Source: CAXRBC01 sp041158045
GTDB taxonomy: Bacteria; Actinomycetota; Acidimicrobiia; Acidimicrobiales; Ilumatobacteraceae
Direction: 5' to 3'
Assembly (NCBI GenBank): GCA_041158045.1
Contig: JBEBCD010000020.1
Span: 1-24,711, forward strand
DNA: 24,711 nucleotides
Shown here one piece after another: positions 7,923 to 15,342 of the stretch. The first letter of the stretch is position 1, and each line of letters begins with the position of its first letter. A model generated the notes under the pieces. That model was given only the letters and a program-made list of their open reading frames with translations. It was not told the origin of the DNA and did not search any database. A program made the translations under genes and the position numbers.

Positions 7923-8735
7923 TCAGCGGGTCGCGCGCTGCGGCACCACGACGACGGTGCCGTCGGGGCGGTGCTCCACCCGCGCCGCCACGCCGTAGAA
8001 CTCGGCGAGCGTCTCGCTGCGCAGCACCTCGCGCGCCGTCCCCGACGCGACGCACACGCCCTGGTGCAGCAGCACGAGGCGGTCGGCGTAGAGCCCCGCG
8101 AGCGTGAGGTCGTGCATCGCCGACACGACCGCGAGCCCGCGCTCGCGGCGCAGCGCGTCGACGAGCTCGAGCGCGTGCTGCTGGTGGCCGATGTCGAGCG
8201 CGCTCGTCGGCTCGTCGAGCAGCAGCACCGGGGCCTCCTGCGCGAGGGCACGCGCGATGACGAGCCGCTGGCGCTCGCCGCCCGAGAGCGTGTCGAGCGG
8301 TCGCCGCGCGAACGGGGCGAGGTCGAGCCGGGCGATCACGTCGGCCACGACCTCGCGATCCCGCGCGGTCTCGCGCGCGAAGGGCCGCACGTACGGGTTG
8401 CGGCCCAGCATCACGTACTCCTCGACGCTCATGTCGGCGGGGAGCACGGGCGCCTGCGGGACGAATGCCACGCGCGCCGCGCGTGCGCGGGCCCCCAGCC
8501 CCGCGAGGTCCGCGCCCGCGACCCGGACGGTGCCGTCGTGGGGCAGGACGCCCGCCACCGCCTTGAGCAGCGACGACTTGCCGGCGCCGTTGGGCCCGAT
8601 CACGCAGAGCCACTCGCCCGCCGCGACGTCGGCGCCGAACCCGACGACGACCGGGCAGCCACCGAACGCCACGCGCACGCCGTCGATCGCGAGGCCCCGC
8701 ATCGGGCTCGGCCCCTCCATCACGGAGCCGATCAC
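7923..8735 (-). CDS. btuD: Vitamin B12 ABC transporter ATPase
   Basis: The product is 270 aa from GTG at 8735. The FecE/BtuD-type ATPase motifs are complete: Walker A GPNGAGKSS (47-55), Q-loop Gln94, signature LSGGERQR (150-157), Walker B VLLLDE (170-175) and His208. GTG 8735 is chosen because GGAGGG stands 4 nt upstream and the codon overlaps the permease stop (GTGA), as elsewhere in this operon. ATG codons at 8720 and 8702 are alternatives, and 8702 would give the more usual family N-terminus (MRGLAIDG). It drives import with the permease at 8732-9766. Cobalamin as substrate is inferred from the riboswitch ahead of the operon; FecCD-type ATPases alone do not separate B12 from siderophores. 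Confidence 0.87.
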   Translation of the reverse strand: MIGSVMEGPSPMRGLAIDGVRVAFGGCPVVVGFGADVAAGEWLCVIGPNGAGKSSLLKAVAGVLPHDGTVRVAGADLAGLGARARAARVAFVPQAPVLPADMSVEEYVMLGRNPYVRPFARETARDREVVADVIARLDLAPFARRPLDTLSGGERQRLVIARALAQEAPVLLLDEPTSALDIGHQQHALELVDALRRERGLAVVSAMHDLTLAGLYADRLVLLHQGVCVASGTAREVLRSETLAEFYGVAARVEHRPDGTVVVVPQRATR

Positions 8736-9766
8736 GCGACCCTCCGCGTGCGCAGCAGCAGGAGGAAGAACGGCGCGCCGAAGAACGCCGTCACGACGCC
8801 GATCGGGGTCTCCGAGGGGTTCGTGAGGACGCGACCCGGGATGTCGGCGGCGATGAGGAACGCGGCTCCGAAGAGCAGGCTCAGTGGGAGCACGCGACGG
8901 TACGTCGCGCCCGCCACGAGGCGCACCGCATGGGGCACGATGATGCCGACGAAGCCGATGAGGCCGCTCACCGCGACCGCGGCCGCGGTCCCGAGGGTCG
9001 CCGCGAGCACGACGACGAGCCTCACCCGCCGCACGTCGCCGCCGAGCGACGCCGCCTCCTCGTCGCCGACGCGCAGGAGATCGAGCATCCGCCGGTGCAC
9101 CAGCAGCACGGCGCTCGAGCCGATGACGTACGGGGCGACCATCCGCACGTCGGCCCACGTCGCGCTCGACAGGCGCCCGAGGATCCACGCGTAGACCTGG
9201 CGCACGACGTCGTTGTTGCGCTGCAGGACGAACGTCTGGATCGCGGTGGCGAGCGACGTGACCGCGACGCCCGCGAGCACGAGCGTCGTCGCGGAGCGCG
9301 AGGCACCGAACGCGGTGCCGACCACGTAGGTCACGAGCACCGCCGCGAGGCCGCCGACGAAGGCCGCGAGCGGCACCGGGTCGATCGGCCACGCGCGCGT
9401 CGACTCGCGCCCGACGGCGAACGCCACCGTCGCCCCGAGGCCCGCCCCGGCGGCGACGCCGAGCAGGTACGGGTCCACGAGCGGGTTGCGAAAGACGCCC
9501 TGGTAGCTCGCCCCCGCGAGGGCGAGCATCCCGCCGACGAGCGCCGCGAGCACGACCCGAGGCGTGCGGATCTCCCAGACGATCGCCCACTGCGACGCGC
9601 TCACGCCCGCGTCCAGCGACACGCCGGGCAGGCGATCGGCGAACGCGAGCGGCACGCGCCACCACGCGGGTCCGGCCGGCCCGATCATCGCGCCGGCGAC
9701 GAGGGCGACGACGACCGCGACCCCCGCGCCCGCGAGCCAGGCGCCGGACCCGCGTGCGTGGGTCAC
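8732..9766 (-). CDS. btuC: Vitamin B12 ABC transporter permease (FecCD/BtuC family)
   Basis: The product is 344 aa from GTG at 9766, overlapping the btuF stop. It is very hydrophobic, with about ten membrane helices expected. FecCD/BtuC motifs are clear: IRTPRVVLAALVGGMLALAG, YQGVFRNPLVDPYLLGV, AYAWILG-like VYAWILGRLS, and the cytoplasmic coupling region VSGLIGFVGIIVPHAVR. The near C-terminal DIPGRVLTNPSETPIGV is also typical. It forms the membrane channel with BtuD and receives ligand from BtuF. It lies inside a tightly coupled btuF-btuC-btuD operon with overlaps of a few bases at both ends. Confidence 0.9.
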   Translation of the reverse strand: MTHARGSGAWLAGAGVAVVVALVAGAMIGPAGPAWWRVPLAFADRLPGVSLDAGVSASQWAIVWEIRTPRVVLAALVGGMLALAGASYQGVFRNPLVDPYLLGVAAGAGLGATVAFAVGRESTRAWPIDPVPLAAFVGGLAAVLVTYVVGTAFGASRSATTLVLAGVAVTSLATAIQTFVLQRNNDVVRQVYAWILGRLSSATWADVRMVAPYVIGSSAVLLVHRRMLDLLRVGDEEAASLGGDVRRVRLVVVLAATLGTAAAVAVSGLIGFVGIIVPHAVRLVAGATYRRVLPLSLLFGAAFLIAADIPGRVLTNPSETPIGVVTAFFGAPFFLLLLRTRRVA

Positions 9767-10680
9767 GCGCCCGGCGTCGCCGCGGCGACCGCGTCGGCCA
9801 CGACGCGGAGGAGCTCCACGATGCGCGGACCCCAGCGGGACGCGATGTCATCGTCCAGCTCGACCACGCGGCCCTCGCGCACGGCCCCGAGCTCCGCCCA
9901 GCCGTCGCGCGCGGCCACGGTGGCGGCGCTCTGGCCGCAGCACTTGGTGTCCGCGAGGAGGATGAGGTCGGGATCGGCGGCGACGACGATCTCGGCGGAG
10001 AGCTGCGGGTAGTCGTTGCCCGCCTCGACGTCGTCCGCGACGTTCTCCAGCCCGAGCAACGACATCACGCCGCCGACGAACGTCCGCGAGGTGAGGCTGT
10101 AGAGCGTGTCGTCGAGCTCGTAGTAGTACGTGAGCGGCTCGGCCGGCGCCGTGACGTCGGCGAGGATCGCCTCCACCTCGTCGCGCATCGAGGCGGTGAG
10201 ATCCCGTGCCGCATCGCCGCGGCCCGTCAGGTCGCCGATCTGCTCGATCTGGGCGTACACGCCCTCGAGATCCGCGGCGGCCGGGGCGAGGAACGTCGGC
10301 GTGTCGACGGCGGCGAGCTGCTCGACGAGGTTGCCCGGGTCGTAGGTGACGATGACGAGATCGGGGTCGAGGGCGGTGATCGCCTCGACGTTGGGCTCGT
10401 ATGCGTCGAGGCGGGGCAGGTCCTCGGCCTCGGCCGGGAAGTTGGAGTAGTCGTCGACCGCGACGACGCGGTCACCCGCGCCGACGGCGAAGAGCATCTC
10501 GGTCGCGGTCGGCGACAGCGACACGATGCGCTGCGGCACGGCCGCGAGGGTGAGATCGCCGACGGTGATCGGCTCGTCGGCCCCGCCGCAGGCGGCGATG
10601 CCAGTGCCGAGGGCGACGCCCGCGGCGATGCCGAGGACCGCGTGGGCGATCCGGATGAACGGGGACTGGCGACGTGCCAT
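9763..10680 (-). CDS. btuF: Cobalamin-binding ABC transporter lipoprotein
   Basis: The product is 305 aa. The start is ATG 10680, with AAGGAG correctly placed upstream; longer frames would run back through the riboswitch. The N-terminus is basic, then hydrophobic, and ends in a lipobox (GIAAC, Cys31), so it should be anchored outside the membrane. Residues from about 45 on form a BtuF/FhuD-type periplasmic-binding fold: PQRIVSLSPTATEMLFAVGAGDRVVAV near the start, then EAITALDPDLVIV. A KCCGQ stretch in the second lobe occurs in many actinobacterial B12-binding proteins. It is the first gene behind a cobalamin riboswitch, which supports B12 as ligand. Confidence 0.9.
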   Translation of the reverse strand: MARRQSPFIRIAHAVLGIAAGVALGTGIAACGGADEPITVGDLTLAAVPQRIVSLSPTATEMLFAVGAGDRVVAVDDYSNFPAEAEDLPRLDAYEPNVEAITALDPDLVIVTYDPGNLVEQLAAVDTPTFLAPAAADLEGVYAQIEQIGDLTGRGDAARDLTASMRDEVEAILADVTAPAEPLTYYYELDDTLYSLTSRTFVGGVMSLLGLENVADDVEAGNDYPQLSAEIVVAADPDLILLADTKCCGQSAATVAARDGWAELGAVREGRVVELDDDIASRWGPRIVELLRVVADAVAAATPGA

Positions 10681-10689
10681 GGGATTCTC

Positions 10690-10860
10690 CTTGCCCTTCT
10701 CGCGAGGGCGGTCGAACGACCGCAGGCACGAGGCGACCGGACTCGGCGCGGTCGACGTGCGGCTCGCGCCGTCGTCGCCACGCTCCACCGTTGCGGGACA
10801 GTGCCGGGTTTTCACCGGACTTCGCTCGGGCTTGCGTACCGCGGCTATCGCCGCGGCGCC
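10690..10860 (-). promoter_or_regulatory. Cobalamin (AdoCbl-type) riboswitch
   Basis: Reading the minus strand, the conserved core is unmistakable: AAGTCCGGTGAAAACCCGG, then CACTGTCCCGCAACGG (about 10786-10826). Further down, GAGTCCGGTCGCC and CTCGTGCC (about 10725-10745) correspond to the B12-box side of the aptamer. The stretch before btuF (10681-10720) holds a hairpin GCGGTC-GTTC-GACCGC and a CCCT/AGGG pairing next to AAGGAG. There is no poly-U terminator, so control is probably at translation initiation. At its 5' edge, CCGCGGC-TATC-GCCGCGG (10839-10856) is a perfect hairpin. Exact ends are approximate. Confidence 0.93.
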
Positions 10861-10881
10861 GCCGACTGTATCAGCAGTCCG

Positions 10882-10983
10882 TCAGAACAACGGATAGTTG
10901 TACGGATCGATCTCATCTCCGCCGGACCGTTTGGAGAGGAAGCGGGCCCGCACCCTCGCCATCAGCCGCCGCAGCCACTTCAC
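10882..10983 (-). CDS. Small ORF (33 aa) coupled to the SGNH gene
   Basis: GTG at 10983 overlaps the TGA of the SGNH-hydrolase gene as GTGA, the same coupling used across this genome, and the frame runs 33 codons to TGA at 10882-10884. The peptide begins VKWLRRLMARVRARFLSKR, a strongly basic amphipathic helix. It ends with an acidic, aromatic tail, GGDEIDPYNYPLF. It has lower GC at third positions than metabolic genes here, like the SGNH gene. I do not recognise a family. It stops just before the cobalamin riboswitch. The basic N-terminus could lie on a membrane or contact a partner, but this is inference. It may also be chance read-through, since no homologues could be checked. Confidence 0.45.
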   Translation of the reverse strand: MKWLRRLMARVRARFLSKRSGGDEIDPYNYPLF

Positions 10984-12116
10984 GACGGCGTCGACTCCGG
11001 CATCGGTCCCAACATGCCACGCTTCATGAGCTCACCGTAGACGAACTCGGCGATCAGCTCGTTGCCCCTGGAGTTCACGTGCGCCCAGTCCAAGTACGGA
11101 GATCGTTCCTCGTCGTCGAAGATGTGAGTCGCATCCACCGCAATCGGCGACGTGAGAATCCACTGGCGATATCGCGCATATGCAGCGTGGAGCATGATAC
11201 TGAGATCGCGCGCGGTGTTGCGAATGATCATTGAGTCCCACGACTCACGGCTCGCGCGCATGAAGACGTGTGGCTGGAGGATGAACAGAACGCTTGCACC
11301 GCATTCCTTGGCAAACCGCGCGGCGTCCTCGGCGGCGGCGATCGTGGTGTCCGCGGTCTCGACCGCAAGTTTGCGTAAAGATCGAGGCGAGGTCTCGCCG
11401 TAGATCCAAGACGCGATCTCAAGACCCCGCTTCGACAACTCCAAGACGAGCCTCAGTGCCAGAGGAAGATGTGCATGCGCACGACCCGTCCGCTGGCCGT
11501 ACTGTTTCCAGCCCGAGTCGTTACAGCCGAAGTAGAAGACTGCGACCTCAGACCATCTGGGCACGTGAATGAGCTTGAACGATGCAAGTCGCTCGAGACC
11601 GGGTGTCCCACCAATGCCGTGATTTTCGACCCGTACTCCTTGCGGATCTGCGAGGTTGAGATGATGCTGCAGATGAGAACACCACGTCTGAGAGTCCGGT
11701 ACCTCAAAGCAGAAAGTTGTGCTACCTCCATGGCAAGTAATCCTCCTTCGAGAGTGGACCGGCTGCGCCGTGGTCGAGCGCATTCGGCCTGCGATGGAGA
11801 AGTGCTGGCCATGAAGAGTCTCGACTGCGAGGCGGTTCAGAGCGACGCCCGAGCCGTCCGATGTCTTCTCGGCGTGCTTCTGCGTCGCAAGGTAGGTCTG
11901 TAACTCGCGCCAGAACTCCTCTGTAACTCTGGCGTCACGCGATGCGATGTGTGGGAATGCAAGGTTGTATGCCGACTGCCCAAACTCCCCGTGTCTTTCA
12001 TAGGTCGCACTTCGTTCGGGAGACTCGGCCCAGTAGCGGAGAAGGAGCTCGAGGGCGACGAGCACGAGAACAGCCGAGGTGCCGGCGATGAGGAGCACGA
12101 CGAGTATGCGAAGCAT
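10980..12116 (-). CDS. SGNH/GDSL-hydrolase-like membrane-anchored protein
   Basis: The product is 378 aa. Residues about 3-25 form a single membrane anchor, leaving the rest probably outside. SGNH blocks are visible: GGST with Ser132 (block I, preceded by RRRITCH), ENHGIGGTPG (block II-like), FGCND with Asn199 (block III), and DWAH with Asp343 and His346 (block V), giving a plausible Ser-Asp-His triad. Such proteins often remove or add acyl groups on surface glycans; the substrate here is unknown. GC is about 55-58% in sampled lines against more than 70% around it, and codons such as AGA, GTA and TTC/TTT mixes are common, which suggests recent acquisition. The start ATG lies 9 nt after the aminotransferase stop, with no clear ribosome site. 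Confidence 0.72.
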   Translation of the reverse strand: MLRILVVLLIAGTSAVLVLVALELLLRYWAESPERSATYERHGEFGQSAYNLAFPHIASRDARVTEEFWRELQTYLATQKHAEKTSDGSGVALNRLAVETLHGQHFSIAGRMRSTTAQPVHSRRRITCHGGSTTFCFEVPDSQTWCSHLQHHLNLADPQGVRVENHGIGGTPGLERLASFKLIHVPRWSEVAVFYFGCNDSGWKQYGQRTGRAHAHLPLALRLVLELSKRGLEIASWIYGETSPRSLRKLAVETADTTIAAAEDAARFAKECGASVLFILQPHVFMRASRESWDSMIIRNTARDLSIMLHAAYARYRQWILTSPIAVDATHIFDDEERSPYLDWAHVNSRGNELIAEFVYGELMKRGMLGPMPESTPS

Positions 12117-12125
12117 GGCGGTGCG

Positions 12126-13334
12126 TCAGCCGGCGACGAGGGAGGCGAGGCGCGAGATGCCCTCGCGCAGGTCGTCGTCGCCGAGCGCGAAGGAGAACCG
12201 CGCGTACCCCGGCGCGCCGAAGGCCTCCCCCGGCACGAAGGCGACCTTCGCCCGCTCGAGCACGACGTCGGCGAGCTCGAGCGAGGTCGCACCGAGCCCG
12301 CGCCCGAGGAGCCCGCGCACGTTGGGGAAGCAGTAGAAGGCCCCCTGCGGGCGCATGCAGGTGACGCCGGGGATCGCCGAGAGCATCCCGTGCATCGCCT
12401 CGCCGCGCCGCGCGAACGCCTCGCGCATCCGCGCCACGTCCTCGAGCCCGCCCGCCACGGCCGCGAGCGCCGCGTACTGCGCCACGTTGGAGACGTTGGA
12501 GGTCGTGTGGCTCTGGAAGTTGATCGCCGCCTTCATCACGTCCGGCGGTCCGATCATCCAGCCGACGCGCCAGCCGGTCATGGCGTAGGTCTTGGCGACC
12601 CCGTTGACGATGAGGCACCTGTCGGCCACCTCGGGCACGAGCGTGGGCATGGAGTGGAACTCGTGGCCCCCGTACGTGAGGTGCTCGTAGATCTCGTCGG
12701 TGACGACCCAGATCCCCCGCTCGGCGGCCCAGCGACCGATCGCCACGATCTCGTCGCGCGAGTACACGGCGCCGCTCGGGTTGTCCGGCGAGACGAAGAG
12801 CAGCACCTTGGTCCGCGGCGTGCGCACGCGCTCGAGCTGGTCGACCGTGACCTTGAACTGCGTCTCCTCCGTCGTGTCGACGACGACGGGCACGCCGCCC
12901 GCCAGCGCGATCGCCTCGGGGTAGGTCGTCCAGTACGGGGCGGGACAGATCACCTCGTCGCCCGGGTCGCACAGCGCGGCGAACGCCACGAAGACCGCGT
13001 ACTTGCCCCCGACGGTGACGAGCACCTGGCCCGGCTGGCACGCGAAGCGGGAGTCGCGGAGCGTCTTGGCCGCGATCGCCTCGCGCAGCGCGGGGAGGCC
13101 GGCGGCGGGCGTGTAGCGGTGCGCCTTGGGGTCGCGCGCCGCTCGCACGGCGGCCTCGACGATGTGTTCGGGCGTCGGGAAGTCCGGCTCGCCGGCGCCG
13201 AACCCGATGACGCGTTCGCCCTTGGCCTGCAGCGCCTTGGCCTTCGCATCGACCGCGAGCGTCGCCGACTCCGCGATCGCGGCGAGCCGCGCCGACACGC
13301 GTCGCCCGGGGGAAGTCGCCGACATCCCTGCCAT
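12126..13334 (-). CDS. Class I PLP-dependent aminotransferase (aspartate/aromatic type)
   Basis: The product is 402 aa. The fold-type I signature is complete: GAGEPDFPTPEH near residue 47, YTPAAGLPALREAIA (N-terminal substrate cap), SPDNPSG (182-188), VTDEIYEHL with the pyridine-nitrogen Asp213, and NGVAKTYAMTGWRVGW with the PLP lysine Lys248. The C-terminus has the substrate-binding RFSFAL arginine. This matches aspartate aminotransferases of the Thermus/actinobacterial (Ib) group, which move amino groups between aspartate and 2-oxoglutarate and may also accept prephenate or aromatic acids. ATG 13334 or ATG 13325 may be the start; neither has a clear Shine-Dalgarno. It is divergent from the PAC2 gene, with 29 bp between starts. 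Confidence 0.9.
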   Translation of the reverse strand: MAGMSATSPGRRVSARLAAIAESATLAVDAKAKALQAKGERVIGFGAGEPDFPTPEHIVEAAVRAARDPKAHRYTPAAGLPALREAIAAKTLRDSRFACQPGQVLVTVGGKYAVFVAFAALCDPGDEVICPAPYWTTYPEAIALAGGVPVVVDTTEETQFKVTVDQLERVRTPRTKVLLFVSPDNPSGAVYSRDEIVAIGRWAAERGIWVVTDEIYEHLTYGGHEFHSMPTLVPEVADRCLIVNGVAKTYAMTGWRVGWMIGPPDVMKAAINFQSHTTSNVSNVAQYAALAAVAGGLEDVARMREAFARRGEAMHGMLSAIPGVTCMRPQGAFYCFPNVRGLLGRGLGATSLELADVVLERAKVAFVPGEAFGAPGYARFSFALGDDDLREGISRLASLVAG

Positions 13335-13363
13335 GCTGACACAGTGCGGCGCGGGACGGGGTC

Positions 13364-14263
13364 ATGATGCGGGACGCGGTCGAGGCCGACTGGGACGCGG
13401 TCGGCGAGCTGCGCGATCCGGTGTTCGTGATCGGTCTGCGCGGTGCCTTCGACGCGGCGGGCGCGGCCACGGGCGCACTCGACTGGATGCTCGGCGAGCG
13501 GCCCGTCACGATCGTCGCGACCATCGATCCCGACCCCTTCTTCGACTTCACGCAGGAGCGTCCCGAGACGTACCTCGACGAGGACGACGAGCGCCGCATC
13601 CGCTGGCCGGACAACGAGGTCCTCGTCGCCCGCTACCCCGAGGGCGCACGCGACCTCGTGGTGCTCGCCGGCGTGGAGCCCCACCTGCGGATGCGCGGTT
13701 TCGCCGACGTGCTGGTCGACGCGGCGCGCCGCCTGGGGTGCCGCACGGTCGTGACCGTCGGCGCGATGGCCGAGGCCGTGCCGCACACGCGCATGCCGTC
13801 GGTCTTCGGGAGCACCACCAACCCCGCGCTCGCCTCCCGCCTGCGCCTCGGGCGCCCGCAGTACCAGGGGGTCACCGGCCTCGCCGGCGTGCTCCACGAC
13901 CGCCTCGACGATGCGACGATCCCCGCGGTGTCGCTGCGCGTCGGCGTGCCGCACTACCTCATGAGCGGCAGTGCGCAGCACCCCAAGTCGTCGGCGGCGC
14001 TCCTGCGCCACCTCGAGCACGTGCTGCGCGTGCCCACCCGCCACGCCGAGCTCTACGAGGAGATCCAGCGCTGGGGCGAGCTCCACGACGCGGCCGTCGA
14101 GACGGACGACGAGACGCTCGTCTACGTGCGGCGTCTCGAGACCGAGCACGACCGGCGCACCGAGGGCGCGATGCCCACCGCGGACGACCTCGGCCGACAG
14201 TTCGAGGAGTTCCTCCGCGAGCAGCGACCGCCCGACGACGGCCCGGCCGACGATCGGCGGTGA
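13364..14263 (+). CDS. PAC2-family protein
   Basis: The product is 299 aa. The PAC2 fold (proteasome assembly chaperone 2, nucleoside-phosphorylase-like) is seen as ATGALDWMLGERP, FFDFTQERPETYLDED, IRWPDNEVLVA, then VVLAGVEPHLRMRGFADVL and TVGAMAEAVPHTR. The C-terminal part is charged and helical. PAC2 proteins are widespread in actinobacteria, some next to proteasome/Pup genes, but no proteasome gene lies here, so the cellular role is open. ATG 13364 is directly followed by a second ATG at 13367. A weak GGGG stands 2 nt upstream, so a leaderless transcript from the shared divergent gap is plausible. It converges with the aquaporin gene with no spacing: its stop ends at 14263 and the other stop begins at 14264. 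Confidence 0.85.
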   Translation: MMRDAVEADWDAVGELRDPVFVIGLRGAFDAAGAATGALDWMLGERPVTIVATIDPDPFFDFTQERPETYLDEDDERRIRWPDNEVLVARYPEGARDLVVLAGVEPHLRMRGFADVLVDAARRLGCRTVVTVGAMAEAVPHTRMPSVFGSTTNPALASRLRLGRPQYQGVTGLAGVLHDRLDDATIPAVSLRVGVPHYLMSGSAQHPKSSAALLRHLEHVLRVPTRHAELYEEIQRWGELHDAAVETDDETLVYVRRLETEHDRRTEGAMPTADDLGRQFEEFLREQRPPDDGPADDRR

Positions 14264-14911
14264 CTACTCCAGCAGGCGCGTGATCGCCAGGGCCACGGCG
14301 AGCCCGACGGCCTGCATGACGACGAACATCGGCACGGACGCGGGGGCGATCCCCGTGAAGGTGTCGGTGAGGCTCCGCGCGACCGTCACCGCGGGATTGG
14401 CGAGCGACGTCGAGGACGTGAACCAGTAGGCGCCACCGATCCAGATCCCGACGGCGACCGGCGTCCACGCGGGTCGCGAGCGTCCGACGAGGATGACCAC
14501 GAGCAGCAGTCCCGTCGTCGCCACGGCCTCGCCGAGCCAGACGCCGCCGCCCGTGCGGACCTGGGTCGAGGCCTCCAGCGCCGGGAGGTCGAACATGAGG
14601 TTGGCCACCGCGGCACCGGCGCACGCGCCGGACACCTGGGCGACCGCGTAGGGCAGCAGGTCGCCGGCGCCTCGCTCACGGCGCAGCACCTCGGCGAGCG
14701 TCACCACCGGGTTGAAGTGCGCGCCGGAGATGGGTCCGAACATGAGGATCAGGCACACGAGCGGACCGACGGTCGCGGCCGCGTTGGCGAGCAGGCGAAG
14801 TCCGTCGTCGGAGGTGAGCCGCTCCGCCATGATCCCCGACCCGACGACGGCCGCGACGAGCCAGGCCGAACCGAGCGCCTCGGCGACGCCGCGCCGCACG
14901 AGTCCCGTCAC
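14264..14911 (-). CDS. MIP/aquaporin-family channel (AqpS-like, arsenite-exit candidate)
   Basis: The product is 215 aa from GTG 14911, with six membrane helices expected. The two half-helix motifs are GAHFNPVVTLAEV (NPV at 67-69 instead of NPA) and SLANPAVTVARSL (NPA at 172-174 followed by Arg179 of the selectivity filter). The NPV variant and an immediate ArsC neighbour resemble aquaglyceroporin-type channels that let arsenite leave the cell after arsenate reduction (as reported for Sinorhizobium AqpS). The gene begins 13 nt after the arsC stop, so it is co-transcribed. Substrate is inferred from context; water or small solutes are alternatives. Confidence 0.82.
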   Translation of the reverse strand: MTGLVRRGVAEALGSAWLVAAVVGSGIMAERLTSDDGLRLLANAAATVGPLVCLILMFGPISGAHFNPVVTLAEVLRRERGAGDLLPYAVAQVSGACAGAAVANLMFDLPALEASTQVRTGGGVWLGEAVATTGLLLVVILVGRSRPAWTPVAVGIWIGGAYWFTSSTSLANPAVTVARSLTDTFTGIAPASVPMFVVMQAVGLAVALAITRLLE

Positions 14912-14924
14912 GCGCGCGCCACCG

Positions 14925-15308
14925 TCACGTCCGCGGCGTCGCGCCGAGCTCGGCGAGCAGCTCCTCGACTCGCCGGCGGATCTCGTCGCGAATGGGCCGC
15001 ACCGCGGACACGTCGAGCCCCACGGGGTCGTCGACCGGCCAGTCCTCGCGCCGCGCGCCGGGCACGACGGGGCAGGCGTCCCCGCACCCCATGGTGATCA
15101 CCACGTCGGCGGTGCCGATCTCGGCCTCCCCCAGCGGGGACGGACGCGCGGCCGAGATGTCGATGCCCACCTCCGCCATCGCCGCGACCGCGGCGGGATT
15201 GACCCGCGCGGCGGGGCGCGATCCGGCGGACCCCACCGTGACGCGACCACCGGCGAGGTGCCGCAGCCAGCCCGCGGCCATCTGCGATCTCCCCGCGTTG
15301 TGCACGCA
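14925..15308 (-). CDS. arsC: Arsenate reductase, LMW-phosphatase type (start not resolved; catalytic Cys precedes the first start codon)
   Basis: The visible frame encodes about 128 aa of an ArsC/LMW-PTPase fold. The P-loop is C-V-H-N-A-G-R-S (C-x5-R-S), and its Cys is the TGC at 15306-15308. Downstream are SAGSRPAARVNPAAVAAM, ITMGCGDACPVVPG with the resolving cysteines, and DWPVDDPVG. This set reduces arsenate to arsenite. The anomaly is the start: the only in-frame start is GTG 15303-15305, one codon after the catalytic Cys. The frame is open upstream to a TGA near 15497 within pstB but contains no ATG, GTG, TTG or CTG. An active enzyme would need a non-canonical start, a frameshift from pstB (whose TGA is at 15343-15345), or an assembly indel. 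Coordinates given begin at the Cys codon. Confidence 0.8.
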   Translation of the reverse strand, partial: CVHNAGRSQMAAGWLRHLAGGRVTVGSAGSRPAARVNPAAVAAMAEVGIDISAARPSPLGEAEIGTADVVITMGCGDACPVVPGARREDWPVDDPVGLDVSAVRPIRDEIRRRVEELLAELGATPRT

Positions 15309-15342
15309 GACGAAGACGACGCGGGGCCGCGGGGCCCGGGGC

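Noticed and set aside
7110..9194. Long plus-strand frame (694 codons) across MDMPI and btu genes
   Set aside because: Antisense to three well-supported genes; the composition is Arg/Ala/His-rich with no motif.
9763..10815. BtuF starting at 10815 instead of 10680
   Set aside because: The extra 45 codons read through the cobalamin riboswitch, and the lipoprotein signal begins only at 10680 behind AAGGAG.
11469..11903. Plus-strand frame of 144 codons inside the SGNH region
   Set aside because: The minus strand holds the SGNH blocks GGST, GCND and DWAH in order; the plus frame shows no recognisable features.
12117..12125. SGNH gene as a true operon partner of the aminotransferase
   Set aside because: The 9-bp gap suggests read-through, but base composition and function differ and no ribosome site or overlap is present, so a functional link is not claimed.
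15303..15305. GTG as the true arsC start
   Set aside because: It would remove the catalytic P-loop cysteine and the first beta strand (VVFVC), which are clearly encoded just upstream.
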